Virus record (IMG/VR): IMGVR_UViG_3300034407_004293
Span: 1-30,815 of that record
Length of the DNA: 30,815 nt
From: a virus
Reading direction: 5' to 3' (one strand)
Positions 16,292-23,235 of this stretch are shown piece after piece (the stretch's first letter is position 1; every line of letters begins with the position of its first letter). The position numbers were made by a program, and so were the translations under genes. A model generated the notes under the pieces. It searched no databases. It saw only the letters and a list, made by a program, of their open reading frames with translations, and was not told the origin of the DNA.

Positions 16292-18055
16292 TTAGTTGAC
16301 TAGATCACGGCAGATAACAAGACCGTACATGTCTGAGCGTACCATCTGCTTAGCATACCGAGTCATCACAGCCTTGGTAGGTGCGAATGTATCGGGGTTA
16401 AAGATGGTAGGCGTGACTTGTAGTGGCACGTAAGGTGCGTACACATAGCCGCTTTCAAGGAAGCTGTTACCCTTACGACCGACCAAAATCAACCCACGAG
16501 GGAAGTAAGGATCGACATAAACGTCCATCTTCTTGCTTAGCGAACCAACGTTTTGAGCGCCCCAAGATCCACCTTCGTCGTCAACAGCGACCGAAGCACG
16601 GAATCCAGCGGTAAACTCAAGAATGCTGGCGACCTCTGGTGAGCAAACAATAAAGTTTGCACCGCCACGGAGGGTCTTACGATGAATACGAGCACTGACA
16701 TCATTGATGGTTTCCATCAAAGTCTCGTACCACTCGCTCACGGTACCCGTAAAGTCGGGAGGAGCGGTAGCCGAAGTAATGTCTGCACCACTTTCACGGT
16801 CGAGGAAACGACCAGGGCGACGACTCCAGTAAAGGGTGCCACCAGTTGCGCCTTGAACAAGATCGTTAAGAATTTCTTGATCGATCTCAAGAGCAATTTG
16901 CTCTGAAAGGACGCTAGTAAGCTCAACCTCAGCGTCAAGGTTGTGATAAGCATTGAGGTCCTGAGCAAGCTCCGGGGTCCACTTAGCTTTCAACTTACGG
17001 GTCATGGCGGTAACAGCAATGCTGTCAACCTTGATATCGATCTCTGGAATGGTATCATTGACACCAAGATCGCCACCAAGTTCCAAGCCCCAACCTTCGG
17101 CACCGACGACGGAGCCAACAGATCCACCAGCGGAGAACTTATCTTTTCTTCCGAAGAAGAGAGTACCTGAAACGCCGGCAATGTTACCAACGTTCAACGC
17201 ACTATTACCATGGACAACCATAGTAAGGTAGTGACTACCATCGGACGAAGCAGAGTGCTGCGTCAAACGGCGAACAACTCGGGTTGCAGTCGTTGCAAGG
17301 TCACTGTTGTCAAGGTCAACGGTCGTAAGGTTGTCAAAGTTAATATCATCCTTAATAGACGTGACTTCAACACGAATAACACCAAGCTTGTCGGTGTCAG
17401 TTTGACCCAAGAGGTCTGCATCATACTCGATGCGCTTGAACAAATCAGCGTTAGCCGAAGCGGTCAGAGCACGAATCTCGGTTTCAACGGTAAGCTCAGT
17501 GAGAAGCCCAGCAGCAACTGCAAAAGTACCCGTTGGGGTGCTGTAGCCGTTAGCCAAGTCGTAAGCGCCTGCACGGTACGAGCCATCATTGTCAACCAAA
17601 CCTGCGTCTGGAATCGAAAGATCGACACCGCCAGTGATCTGCGAACCAACTCGACGACCACCGTAGATTGATTTTCCTTTTTGGTTATAAGGAATGTCTG
17701 AACCACCAGCACGGTCACTACCGAGGGTGAAGTCCAAGAAGAACACGAGTCCACTTGGTAGACTCATTGGTTGCACTGACACGAGGTCCTGTGCAAGTAA
17801 CCCGCCGAATACACGACGTACAATTGGGAATGCGACTGAAGCAAAGCCTTCAACGTCACCCGCAGCCATGGAGCTAGCTTCTTTAAGAAGTTGAGCAGCC
17901 TGGTTTTCTAGAAGACGACTCATCGCCGATCGCTTAGTATCGTCGCCGAGTCCTTCCAAAAGACCAGTTCTTTCCCACTTCTCTAATAGAGCTTCGCCTT
18001 CACGAGCCAGGGAGCGTTCACGAATGCCTTCAGTCAATTTTTCTAAATAAGACAT
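16292..18055 (-). CDS. Major capsid protein (gp23-like)
   Basis: The 587-residue protein has the gp23 hallmark after a helical N-terminal delta-like region (1-65): FPIVRRVFGGLLAQDLVSVQ at about 76-95, then PMSLPSGLVFFLDF. The C-terminal half carries the HK97-fold strands seen in this family (LKAKWTPELAQDLNAYHNLD, VELTSVLSEQIALEIDQEIL, then YGLVICRDL at the end). Matches to the gp21 cleavage rule (hydrophobic-x-Glu before Ala/Gly) are LKE-A at 57-60 and LLE-G at 32-35; the first lies where gp23 is processed. The start is ATG with AGGAGG seven bases upstream. Scaffold lies upstream and a terminator downstream. Confidence 0.93.
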   Translation of the reverse strand: MSYLEKLTEGIRERSLAREGEALLEKWERTGLLEGLGDDTKRSAMSRLLENQAAQLLKEASSMAAGDVEGFASVAFPIVRRVFGGLLAQDLVSVQPMSLPSGLVFFLDFTLGSDRAGGSDIPYNQKGKSIYGGRRVGSQITGGVDLSIPDAGLVDNDGSYRAGAYDLANGYSTPTGTFAVAAGLLTELTVETEIRALTASANADLFKRIEYDADLLGQTDTDKLGVIRVEVTSIKDDINFDNLTTVDLDNSDLATTATRVVRRLTQHSASSDGSHYLTMVVHGNSALNVGNIAGVSGTLFFGRKDKFSAGGSVGSVVGAEGWGLELGGDLGVNDTIPEIDIKVDSIAVTAMTRKLKAKWTPELAQDLNAYHNLDAEVELTSVLSEQIALEIDQEILNDLVQGATGGTLYWSRRPGRFLDRESGADITSATAPPDFTGTVSEWYETLMETINDVSARIHRKTLRGGANFIVCSPEVASILEFTAGFRASVAVDDEGGSWGAQNVGSLSKKMDVYVDPYFPRGLILVGRKGNSFLESGYVYAPYVPLQVTPTIFNPDTFAPTKAVMTRYAKQMVRSDMYGLVICRDLVN

Positions 18056-18070
18056 TTTTTTCCTCCTAGA

Positions 18071-19156
18071 TTAGTTGTCTTTTAATCCTGCGAGTTTCGC
18101 CCATCGATTCTTCACAGGATTATTATCAGTTGATGGAACTTCCTTTCTGGAACTTATAATAGTTGAAGATTTTCTAGTGATAGCCTCTGACAACGTATTA
18201 GCTTTTTTAGCCGGACGGCTGCTATTAGTTCTCTTAAGGGTCTCATAGATCGTCTTCGCCTCATCAACCGTTTGTGCATTCGTGATGTGTTCGGCAATCT
18301 GATTTCTCTGCCGCTCATTCAGGGAGCCATCCTTCAGTACACGATTTGTATAAAGCAGTCTTGCATTTGAAAGGTTGATTTCTTCCAACCGATCTTTAGC
18401 TTGTACAAGCAGTGCTTTAAGTCCGTTATTTTCTTCTAACAAAGTGTTATAATTTAATTCTAATTGTAGTTTTTCTTCGATAAAGCTTTCCATTGCCTCA
18501 TCTTTTTCTTGCCCGTCACGAGCATTGCTGACTGGAACCTCTTCTAGTTCTTCTGTATAGCCGTGCTCATCTTCGTGAGCCATGGCGTCTAGTTCCATTT
18601 CAGCCTCTTCGGGGAGATCTAGGTTTAGCATTTCTTTAAATACTTCTACTAGTTCTTCCTCATCAATCTCAATATCTTCATCTCTATTTCCAGGCGCAGC
18701 CTCTAACTCTTCATCAGAGAACTCTGGTGCGAGTGCTTGCTCTTCATCAGCCAACTCAGGAATACCAACTTCATCCGCTAGTTCTTCACGATTAGCCTTT
18801 TCATCTTCTGCACCTTCAGCTTTAGCCGCAGACATAATAGCACCTAAATCAATCTCGACCACATCCGTCCCGGCAGCCTGCCCCATTGGGAGGCTATCCA
18901 TAACTGCAACTTGTGCGGGGTCTTCTTCTCCGGCGGGATCAGCGGCAGGGTCAGCCATTGGGTCAGCAGCGGGATCTTCCATACCAAGGTCCATCTCTTC
19001 TGCGTCTTCCTCTCCAGGCTCTTGCTCTAAAAGTTTCTCGACTCTTTCTCTCACTTCGTCCGAATATTTTTCAACTACCGCAGATTCTGCGTTTCTTAAC
19101 GCAGCTTCACGCAATTGATCTGCGTCTAAAATAGCTTGATCTAACATGCTTGACAT
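18071..19156 (-). CDS. Prohead scaffold / core protein (gp22-like)
   Basis: This 361-residue, highly acidic, Ala/Glu-rich protein lies directly before the capsid gene, as gp22 does in T4. After a charged helix (1-45) comes a low-complexity segment (about 46-85) with repeated DPAADPMADPAADPAGEEDP, then long acidic helices. The C-terminal part (about 230-330) has a coiled coil (EKLQLELNYNTLLEENN) and a basic tail. Scaffolds of this type fill the prohead and are degraded by the prohead protease. The start is ATG at 19156 with GAGAGGA about six bases upstream. It is preceded by one of the best promoter-like elements. Confidence 0.8.
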   Translation of the reverse strand: MSSMLDQAILDADQLREAALRNAESAVVEKYSDEVRERVEKLLEQEPGEEDAEEMDLGMEDPAADPMADPAADPAGEEDPAQVAVMDSLPMGQAAGTDVVEIDLGAIMSAAKAEGAEDEKANREELADEVGIPELADEEQALAPEFSDEELEAAPGNRDEDIEIDEEELVEVFKEMLNLDLPEEAEMELDAMAHEDEHGYTEELEEVPVSNARDGQEKDEAMESFIEEKLQLELNYNTLLEENNGLKALLVQAKDRLEEINLSNARLLYTNRVLKDGSLNERQRNQIAEHITNAQTVDEAKTIYETLKRTNSSRPAKKANTLSEAITRKSSTIISSRKEVPSTDNNPVKNRWAKLAGLKDN

Positions 19157-19171
19157 TTGTTTTCCTCTCTA

Positions 19172-19187
19172 TGATGAGATTTCATCA
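19172..19187 (-). other. Hairpin in the scaffold leader
   Basis: TGATGA and TCATCA form a perfect six-base-pair stem with a four-base loop. It begins directly after the promoter-like element at 19189-19219 and ends before the scaffold SD, so it would lie at the 5' end of the transcript, as in the sheath leader. Confidence 0.4.
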
Positions 19188-19188
19188 A

Positions 19189-19219
19189 AGTAAATAGTTG
19201 CAACACTGTCAAAACTCCC
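19189..19219 (-). promoter_or_regulatory. Putative bipartite late promoter for scaffold and capsid
   Basis: The minus strand reads GGGAGTTT (19212-19219), ten bases, then GCAACTATTTACT (19189-19201). Both boxes and their spacing are identical to the element before the sheath gene. It lies 32 bases before the scaffold ATG. The ten-base spacer differs fully from the sheath copy, so the boxes appear to be what is conserved. Confidence 0.45.
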
Positions 19220-19222
19220 TTA

Positions 19223-19690
19223 TTAGACTCCGGGTAAGTAATAGACATAGATATGAAACTTACCAGCGGTTAAAGCAGCAGTGCCAATTACAATCCCTAC
19301 TGGTAGTGCTGCCTGTAGTTTAAGCCCGGCGTTTGGTGGGGCGTTATTATCTAAAATAAGACCGGAGGCTCCTGTGTTAAACCCATTAAAAGCTGCGGCA
19401 TCTCTAAATTGAGCATAAGCCCCTTGAATCCCAATGCCGACAGTCGCTGATCCGTCAGATGCAAGATTTGTTTCCACATCAATATGTCCGCCAATAACAA
19501 TGGCGTTATCTGGGATTGAAACACTTAGGTTTTTATTGCCAACATTGCCGTTGTCAACGGCAAAATCATAGGTTGCCTTAAGGACTCTAGGTACAGCTAC
19601 CCAAGTTCCCTCAACGGGGACGTTGGATTGACCACTAGCACCGAGATCAATATCTTGAACTTTCGTGCGACCCGGTGTAAATTTACCCAT
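19223..19690 (-). CDS. Small probable virion protein
   Basis: The 155-residue, beta-rich protein is low in charge and rich in Gly, Ala, Asn and Val. It carries VSIPDNAIVIGGHIDVETNL and DGSATVGIGIQGAY and ends in KFHIYVYYLPGV. Such short jelly-roll-like proteins beside capsid genes are often head decoration or fibre-base proteins. The ATG has AAGGGGG nine bases upstream. It lies between the other small virion candidate and the scaffold. Structural role likely from context; specific function unknown. Confidence 0.6.
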   Translation of the reverse strand: MGKFTPGRTKVQDIDLGASGQSNVPVEGTWVAVPRVLKATYDFAVDNGNVGNKNLSVSIPDNAIVIGGHIDVETNLASDGSATVGIGIQGAYAQFRDAAAFNGFNTGASGLILDNNAPPNAGLKLQAALPVGIVIGTAALTAGKFHIYVYYLPGV

Positions 19691-19704
19691 GTGTTAGTGC
19701 CCCC

Positions 19705-20151
19705 TTAGCTGTCGATACCATCGCCGGAAAGTGCGAACATTTGGTCTGGATCGATACCTGTAAGCTCTGCAAAGATTTCAACGTGTCCGTTCGCAGCTTT
19801 GGAGGTAACGTAAACTCTCTCGGCTTTTACATCCATTGCGAGACTATCTCCAAAGTTATCTAGAGTAATGTAATGATTATTAACATCCCAGTTACTAGCT
19901 TCAGAGAAGTGTACTTTTAACCCAACATTAGTTGTACTCTTATTAACCACTGTAATGTGCCTTGATACCGAAGGAAATGAGTATCCCATAGTGCTTCCAC
20001 TTGCGATCGTAGCACCCGACCCTGTTACATAGGGAATACCTGCAACTTGATAAGAGCCTACGTTACTAATTCCCGCTCTATAGGCTGAATGATAGCTTGT
20101 GTTGTCTTTCGACTCTGCTCGACCTGTGTGTGCGCCTTTCCTGAAACTCAT
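19705..20151 (-). CDS. Small probable virion / decoration protein
   Basis: The 148-residue protein has a polar N-terminal arm (about 1-35) and a beta-sandwich-like body (SRHITVVNKSTTNVGLKVHF, AERVYVTSKAANGHVEIFAE). It resembles, in composition and place, small head-surface proteins of T4-related phages. Its ATG overlaps the TGA of the bS21-like gene (ATGA), and AGGAG lies nine bases upstream. The function is not identified. Confidence 0.6.
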   Translation of the reverse strand: MSFRKGAHTGRAESKDNTSYHSAYRAGISNVGSYQVAGIPYVTGSGATIASGSTMGYSFPSVSRHITVVNKSTTNVGLKVHFSEASNWDVNNHYITLDNFGDSLAMDVKAERVYVTSKAANGHVEIFAELTGIDPDQMFALSGDGIDS

Positions 20152-20441
20152 GAGTTCTTTCTCCTGTTGTGCCTTTTCTTGCTAAGGCTACTATAGTTAT
20201 ATAGTTCCTTTTCTTTTTGATTCAACTTGTTAAGTAGTTTTTGCCTTCTTCTTTTTTCCTCGTTCTTAACGATGGATGGCTTTTTGTAATATTTTCTATC
20301 TCTAACTTCATCTAGGATGCCAGACTTGCGGACTTTCTTGATGAATTTTCTGACCATAATATCAGCGTTGTCTCGACACTCCTCAGACCTAACCTCGATA
20401 AAGGTTGAGGTTTTTCGCATCTTTGTCTTTTGTCTTCTCAT
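20148..20441 (-). CDS. Phage-encoded ribosomal protein bS21 homologue
   Basis: Residues about 13-75 align by eye with bacterial bS21: IEVRSEE at the start, then VRKFIKKVRKSGILDEVRDR and KYYKKPSIVKNEEKRRRQKL, matching the E. coli pattern of valine-arginine start, RRFKR, KAG(I/V)L.EVRRRE.YEKP and a basic tail. Total length is 97, against about 71 in E. coli, because of a 12-residue N-terminal extension and a longer basic C-terminus. bS21 sits on the small subunit near the anti-Shine-Dalgarno region and affects mRNA selection. The ATG has only a weak SD; an internal ATG at 20420 is possible. It lies inside the head operon. Confidence 0.8.
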   Translation of the reverse strand: MRRQKTKMRKTSTFIEVRSEECRDNADIMVRKFIKKVRKSGILDEVRDRKYYKKPSIVKNEEKRRRQKLLNKLNQKEKELYNYSSLSKKRHNRRKNS

Positions 20442-20449
20442 TTATAAAC

Positions 20450-20848
20450 TCACTTTCTTTTGTTCATTTTGTCTAAAATGTTACCCCAGTTAGACATTCC
20501 TGGGATGTTTTCAATACCCACTCCTGCACTTGAGGGATCAACACCAATCGGACTTCTGGAATCAGCGATTGGCTTCGTCCCTTCAAACAAAGATGGGTTG
20601 TCAAATTTTCTTTTAGCGTCCTCATAGCCGCTTTTTCCAATTGAACCAATAACCTTTTTACGGCTATCGTTCATCTGTTTCCTGAAATTTTGCTCATGGC
20701 TTGGAGCAGGGGCTTGGCGGCTTTCAACAACCAATCCTGCATTTAAACCTTCGGCAACCTCTGTCACAATTGTTTTTAAAAGACCCTCTTCAAGAATAAT
20801 TTCTCTCACACACTCTTTGACTAGAGCCTTAAGTTGCGAACGCTTCAT
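20450..20848 (-). CDS. Possible prohead core / internal head protein
   Basis: From ATG at 20848 the product has 132 residues. That ATG overlaps the protease TGA (TGATG) and has GGAGG four bases upstream; a TTG one codon earlier is less likely. The N-terminus is a basic amphipathic helix (MKRSQLKALVKECVREIILE) ending in LEE-G, a match to the gp21 cleavage rule at about residue 21. The rest is Pro/Gly/Ser-rich and probably disordered. A short helix cleaved by the prohead protease recalls T4 capsid-targeting sequences. Core or internal protein is inferred; no family is recognised. Confidence 0.6.
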   Translation of the reverse strand: MKRSQLKALVKECVREIILEEGLLKTIVTEVAEGLNAGLVVESRQAPAPSHEQNFRKQMNDSRKKVIGSIGKSGYEDAKRKFDNPSLFEGTKPIADSRSPIGVDPSSAGVGIENIPGMSNWGNILDKMNKRK

Positions 20849-21441
20849 CAATCCTCCAAGATTTCGTTTAACGCACGATTAATACGGTCAGCTTTTGTTA
20901 AGTTTGACTTAACTTGACTTTCAGCGACCAAATAAGCACCAGTTGTGCTCGGCTCGGACACTAAATCAAAACAAAGAAGCTGGAAATCATCCTCAACCAT
21001 AGTTGTTTTGCCTTGTTGCCGAGTAGATCCAAGCCCTCTAGAGGAAATTCCCAACTGGACGCCACCTTTTACAAGTTGTTTAGCGACTTTTCCTGCTGGT
21101 GTATCAAGAATCTTCAATTTGCCCATAACATCATCACCATTCCACCACACTTCGGTGACAAGATGACTAGCATTCTTCAATTCTACAACTGAACTGTCTG
21201 GGTGGTCGAGTTCTCCGATGGCTCGACCTTCACGAACAAGCTTTTCATAGTTTTTCATCTCTCGCTCAAGGATTGGTTTAGGATAAATTCTACCATTGCC
21301 GTTTTTCTTGCCTGCGGCTTGGATTTTACCTGCTAAAACCAGATGGATACCATTCCTGTTACCCTCTCGCTCTTCTTCAGTCAACAATGAGTCGCTGTAA
21401 TCCAAATTCATAAACTCTTGTAAGACATATTTCTTAGTCAT
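20848..21441 (-). CDS. Prohead maturation protease (gp21-like)
   Basis: The 197-residue serine protease of the T4 gp21 type cleaves scaffold and capsid proteins during head maturation. Visible features are NGNGRIYPKPILEREM at 48-62, the catalytic His in ELDHP (His80), a second conserved SHLV at 92-95, and the GISSRG motif with the probable nucleophile Ser133 or Ser134. LVSEPS follows at 160-165. Length fits the family (T4 gp21 has 212). The ATG has AAGGAG six bases upstream. It lies before the core candidate and scaffold, consistent with a head-assembly cluster. Confidence 0.9.
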   Translation of the reverse strand: MTKKYVLQEFMNLDYSDSLLTEEEREGNRNGIHLVLAGKIQAAGKKNGNGRIYPKPILEREMKNYEKLVREGRAIGELDHPDSSVVELKNASHLVTEVWWNGDDVMGKLKILDTPAGKVAKQLVKGGVQLGISSRGLGSTRQQGKTTMVEDDFQLLCFDLVSEPSTTGAYLVAESQVKSNLTKADRINRALNEILED

Positions 21442-21456
21442 TGTTTTCTCCTTAGA

Positions 21457-21475
21457 GTGCGGGCGCTACCCGCAC
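21457..21475 (-). other. GC-rich hairpin before the prohead protease
   Basis: GTGCGGG and CCCGCAC form a perfect seven-base-pair stem with loop CGCTA in the 41-base gap between the membrane-protein gene and the protease. On the minus strand it is followed by TCTAAGGAG rather than a U tract, so it is not a standard terminator. It may be a processing or stability element, or may influence access to the adjacent SD. Confidence 0.5.
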
Positions 21476-21482
21476 GATACTA

Positions 21483-21836
21483 CTACCCCTGCAACACCTG
21501 GCGACTGGTCTCAGTCTCCACTTCTGTGTCCACATCCCTCTTAGATCGACATTCATGTTGAAATCCTCCATCTGATATCAGCATACACAACGCATAAGAT
21601 GTGCCAGACGACAACCAACCTAACAAGAGGGCGTTAACGACTGTTACATCAAATGTAAATAGTTCTGTAAATGGGTTTAGGAGCACAAGAAGTACACCAA
21701 CCCAAAAGCCAACACACATTGGACAATGGAAAAAGTGATGTGAAGGACGATATGGCTCGAATAGACTAGAAAAAACTAGTATTTGTGTTAAACCGTATGC
21801 ACAAAGAATAAAAACCAGTACGCTTACTGCGGACAT
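21483..21836 (-). CDS. Small multi-pass membrane protein in the head module
   Basis: The 117 residues contain three likely membrane helices: about 3-24, 40-57 and 62-86. A CPMC motif (Cys38, Cys41) sits at the start of the second helix in HCPMCVGFWVG, an arrangement I associate with DUF1360-like proteins of phages and bacteria. The C-terminal ~28 residues are polar and probably cytoplasmic. The ATG has AGGAG five bases upstream. A membrane protein between portal and protease genes could anchor prohead assembly at the inner membrane, as T4 proheads start on the membrane. That role is hypothesis. Confidence 0.65.
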   Translation of the reverse strand: MSAVSVLVFILCAYGLTQILVFSSLFEPYRPSHHFFHCPMCVGFWVGVLLVLLNPFTELFTFDVTVVNALLLGWLSSGTSYALCMLISDGGFQHECRSKRDVDTEVETETSRQVLQG

Positions 21837-21848
21837 ATATCTCCTGTT

Positions 21849-22415
21849 CTAGAACATATAGCCGTAGCCGGCAAATGTGTAATAAGGTAAATCACTTTGC
21901 CCATGCTTACGTCTAGTTTGTTCTGGTTCAATCTCTCCATACTCAGTAGATTCGTCCGGCTCTGGGTTGACGAATCTATCCTCGATCTCAGTCTCATAAT
22001 CTTTGCCAAACTGCTCTTCAATAGCGTACTGTTTCATAAACTTTTCGATCTCAAACAATGCTACTTGCAGTGGACTAATTTCTTCGTCTAGCGCCTGTGT
22101 TAGTGTGCCTTCCAAGACCCCTCTTAGGATACCCCCTTGGATGCTATTAAGACCGAGCACACCTGTTCTAGCTAGCGAGTCCAAAAGAAACTTCTGGTAG
22201 TAGTAAACTTCGTCACCTAATCCAAATTTAGGCATCGTCATAATTTTACTCTCTGCTGGGATCACAACGATGTCCATCATATCGTGATCTTTAATAAGGA
22301 TGTTACCATCTAAAGTTTTGTGAGCTTTAAGGCGAACAGTAGCCTGTACCTCTTCGACTTCCTCAACATCAGCACCACCAGCAGCGGCTTTGTTTATCGT
22401 AATTTTAATCGCCAT
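21849..22415 (-). CDS. Conserved head-module protein of unknown function
   Basis: From ATG at 22415 (MAIKITINKA) the product has 188 residues. The frame extends seven codons further to a TTG, but that start would overlap the upstream gene by 32 bases and has no SD. Residues about 20-60 are beta-rich (VQATVRLKAHKTLDGNILIK), the middle (about 65-125) is helical, and the C-terminus is acidic and then Tyr/Gly-rich. It lies between portal and protease, where T4 has gp67 and gp68. I do not recognise the family; involvement in prohead assembly is inferred from position. Confidence 0.6.
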   Translation of the reverse strand: MAIKITINKAAAGGADVEEVEEVQATVRLKAHKTLDGNILIKDHDMMDIVVIPAESKIMTMPKFGLGDEVYYYQKFLLDSLARTGVLGLNSIQGGILRGVLEGTLTQALDEEISPLQVALFEIEKFMKQYAIEEQFGKDYETEIEDRFVNPEPDESTEYGEIEPEQTRRKHGQSDLPYYTFAGYGYMF

Positions 22416-23235
22416 CTTTCTTATACTCGTTAGCAAGTTTTTGTATTTTTAAAACCGTCTTCAAATCGTCTTGAGAAAACTCCGACATGCTAAAGTTTTC
22501 AATAATTCTTAGTACGCTCTTTGTATTCTTAACCATCTGTTCATCGGTCTTCACATCCTCCATCACCAAGGAGTTCTTTACTTCACCGTGTAGACGGGTA
22601 AGTTCAGAGTTTAGGTAAACTCTAAAGTCAGCACCCCCATCTCTAATCGACAAAATATGACGGTTCAACAGTCCCTTTTGTTCAGGTAGTAGGTCTGAGT
22701 ACTGAGCATTGTATTTTTTGGTAAAGCTTTTAATAACGAGATCATCAATTGGTTTGAGTTCTGCTTCCGTTTTTTCTTCACTATTTTGGGTTAAGTTTTC
22801 TAACACCGTTCTTTCCATTAGCACTTTCTTTTTTACTGGCGTCTGATCACTAAAAATTTGTGAGATTGTAGCAAGCGCCCTGTAGTTTGGAACAAATGCA
22901 GAGAACACATCATTACCAATTTCTTTATTGATGCGTCTAATCATCGCACTTTGCTCTTTAAACAGTTGCTTTTGGTTAATGCTTCCATGTTCTACTTTGG
23001 TATGATGAACTAACTTTTCAGCGGTATATCCATCAAGATTGTCACTTTCACACAAAGCCTTATAACAATCAAGCTCTTTTCTTAGGGCTTTGTTCTTGGC
23101 AAACGATTCTTTTAGGATCGATCTAATAGACGAGGCTCTTTTAAAATTCTTTGCTAGCACGGATTTAGTTAGCTCACGAACGAGAGCTTCAAAAATAAAA
23201 CCAGTGTTTCTTTTCTTATTGTGCTTGGTCTTCAT
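22405..23235 (-). CDS. Conserved head-module protein, possible prohead core component
   Basis: The 276-residue, largely helical and basic protein begins KHKKRNTGFIFEALVREL, resembling proteins found beside portal genes in marine T4-related phages. Helices with coiled-coil character cover about 30-130 and 185-270. No catalytic motif is evident. It overlaps the portal gene by 20 bases and has GGAGG six bases before the ATG, so it is coupled to the portal. A core or portal-associated assembly role is inferred; no specific function can be given. Confidence 0.6.
   Translation of the reverse strand: MKTKHNKKRNTGFIFEALVRELTKSVLAKNFKRASSIRSILKESFAKNKALRKELDCYKALCESDNLDGYTAEKLVHHTKVEHGSINQKQLFKEQSAMIRRINKEIGNDVFSAFVPNYRALATISQIFSDQTPVKKKVLMERTVLENLTQNSEEKTEAELKPIDDLVIKSFTKKYNAQYSDLLPEQKGLLNRHILSIRDGGADFRVYLNSELTRLHGEVKNSLVMEDVKTDEQMVKNTKSVLRIIENFSMSEFSQDDLKTVLKIQKLANEYKKDGD

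Noticed and set aside
18062-18079. A CAACTAATCT element before the capsid gene as another late promoter
   Set aside because: It matches the candidate element only in its first half, lies within the end of the scaffold gene, and the capsid can be transcribed from the scaffold promoter.
18582-19118. A 178-codon plus-strand open frame, very Ser/Ala-rich
   Set aside because: It is the antisense shadow of the acidic Ala/Glu-rich scaffold; its composition follows directly from the complementary codons.
21653-21664. AACTATTTACA inside the membrane-protein gene as a late promoter
   Set aside because: It is in coding sequence (codons for Glu-Leu-Phe-Thr), over 200 bases from the next gene, with no upstream GGGAGTTT box; probably chance.
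22416-22436. Longer head-module protein starting at TTG 22436
   Set aside because: No SD is visible and the overlap with the upstream gene would be 32 bases; ATG at 22415 gives a more usual 11-base overlap.
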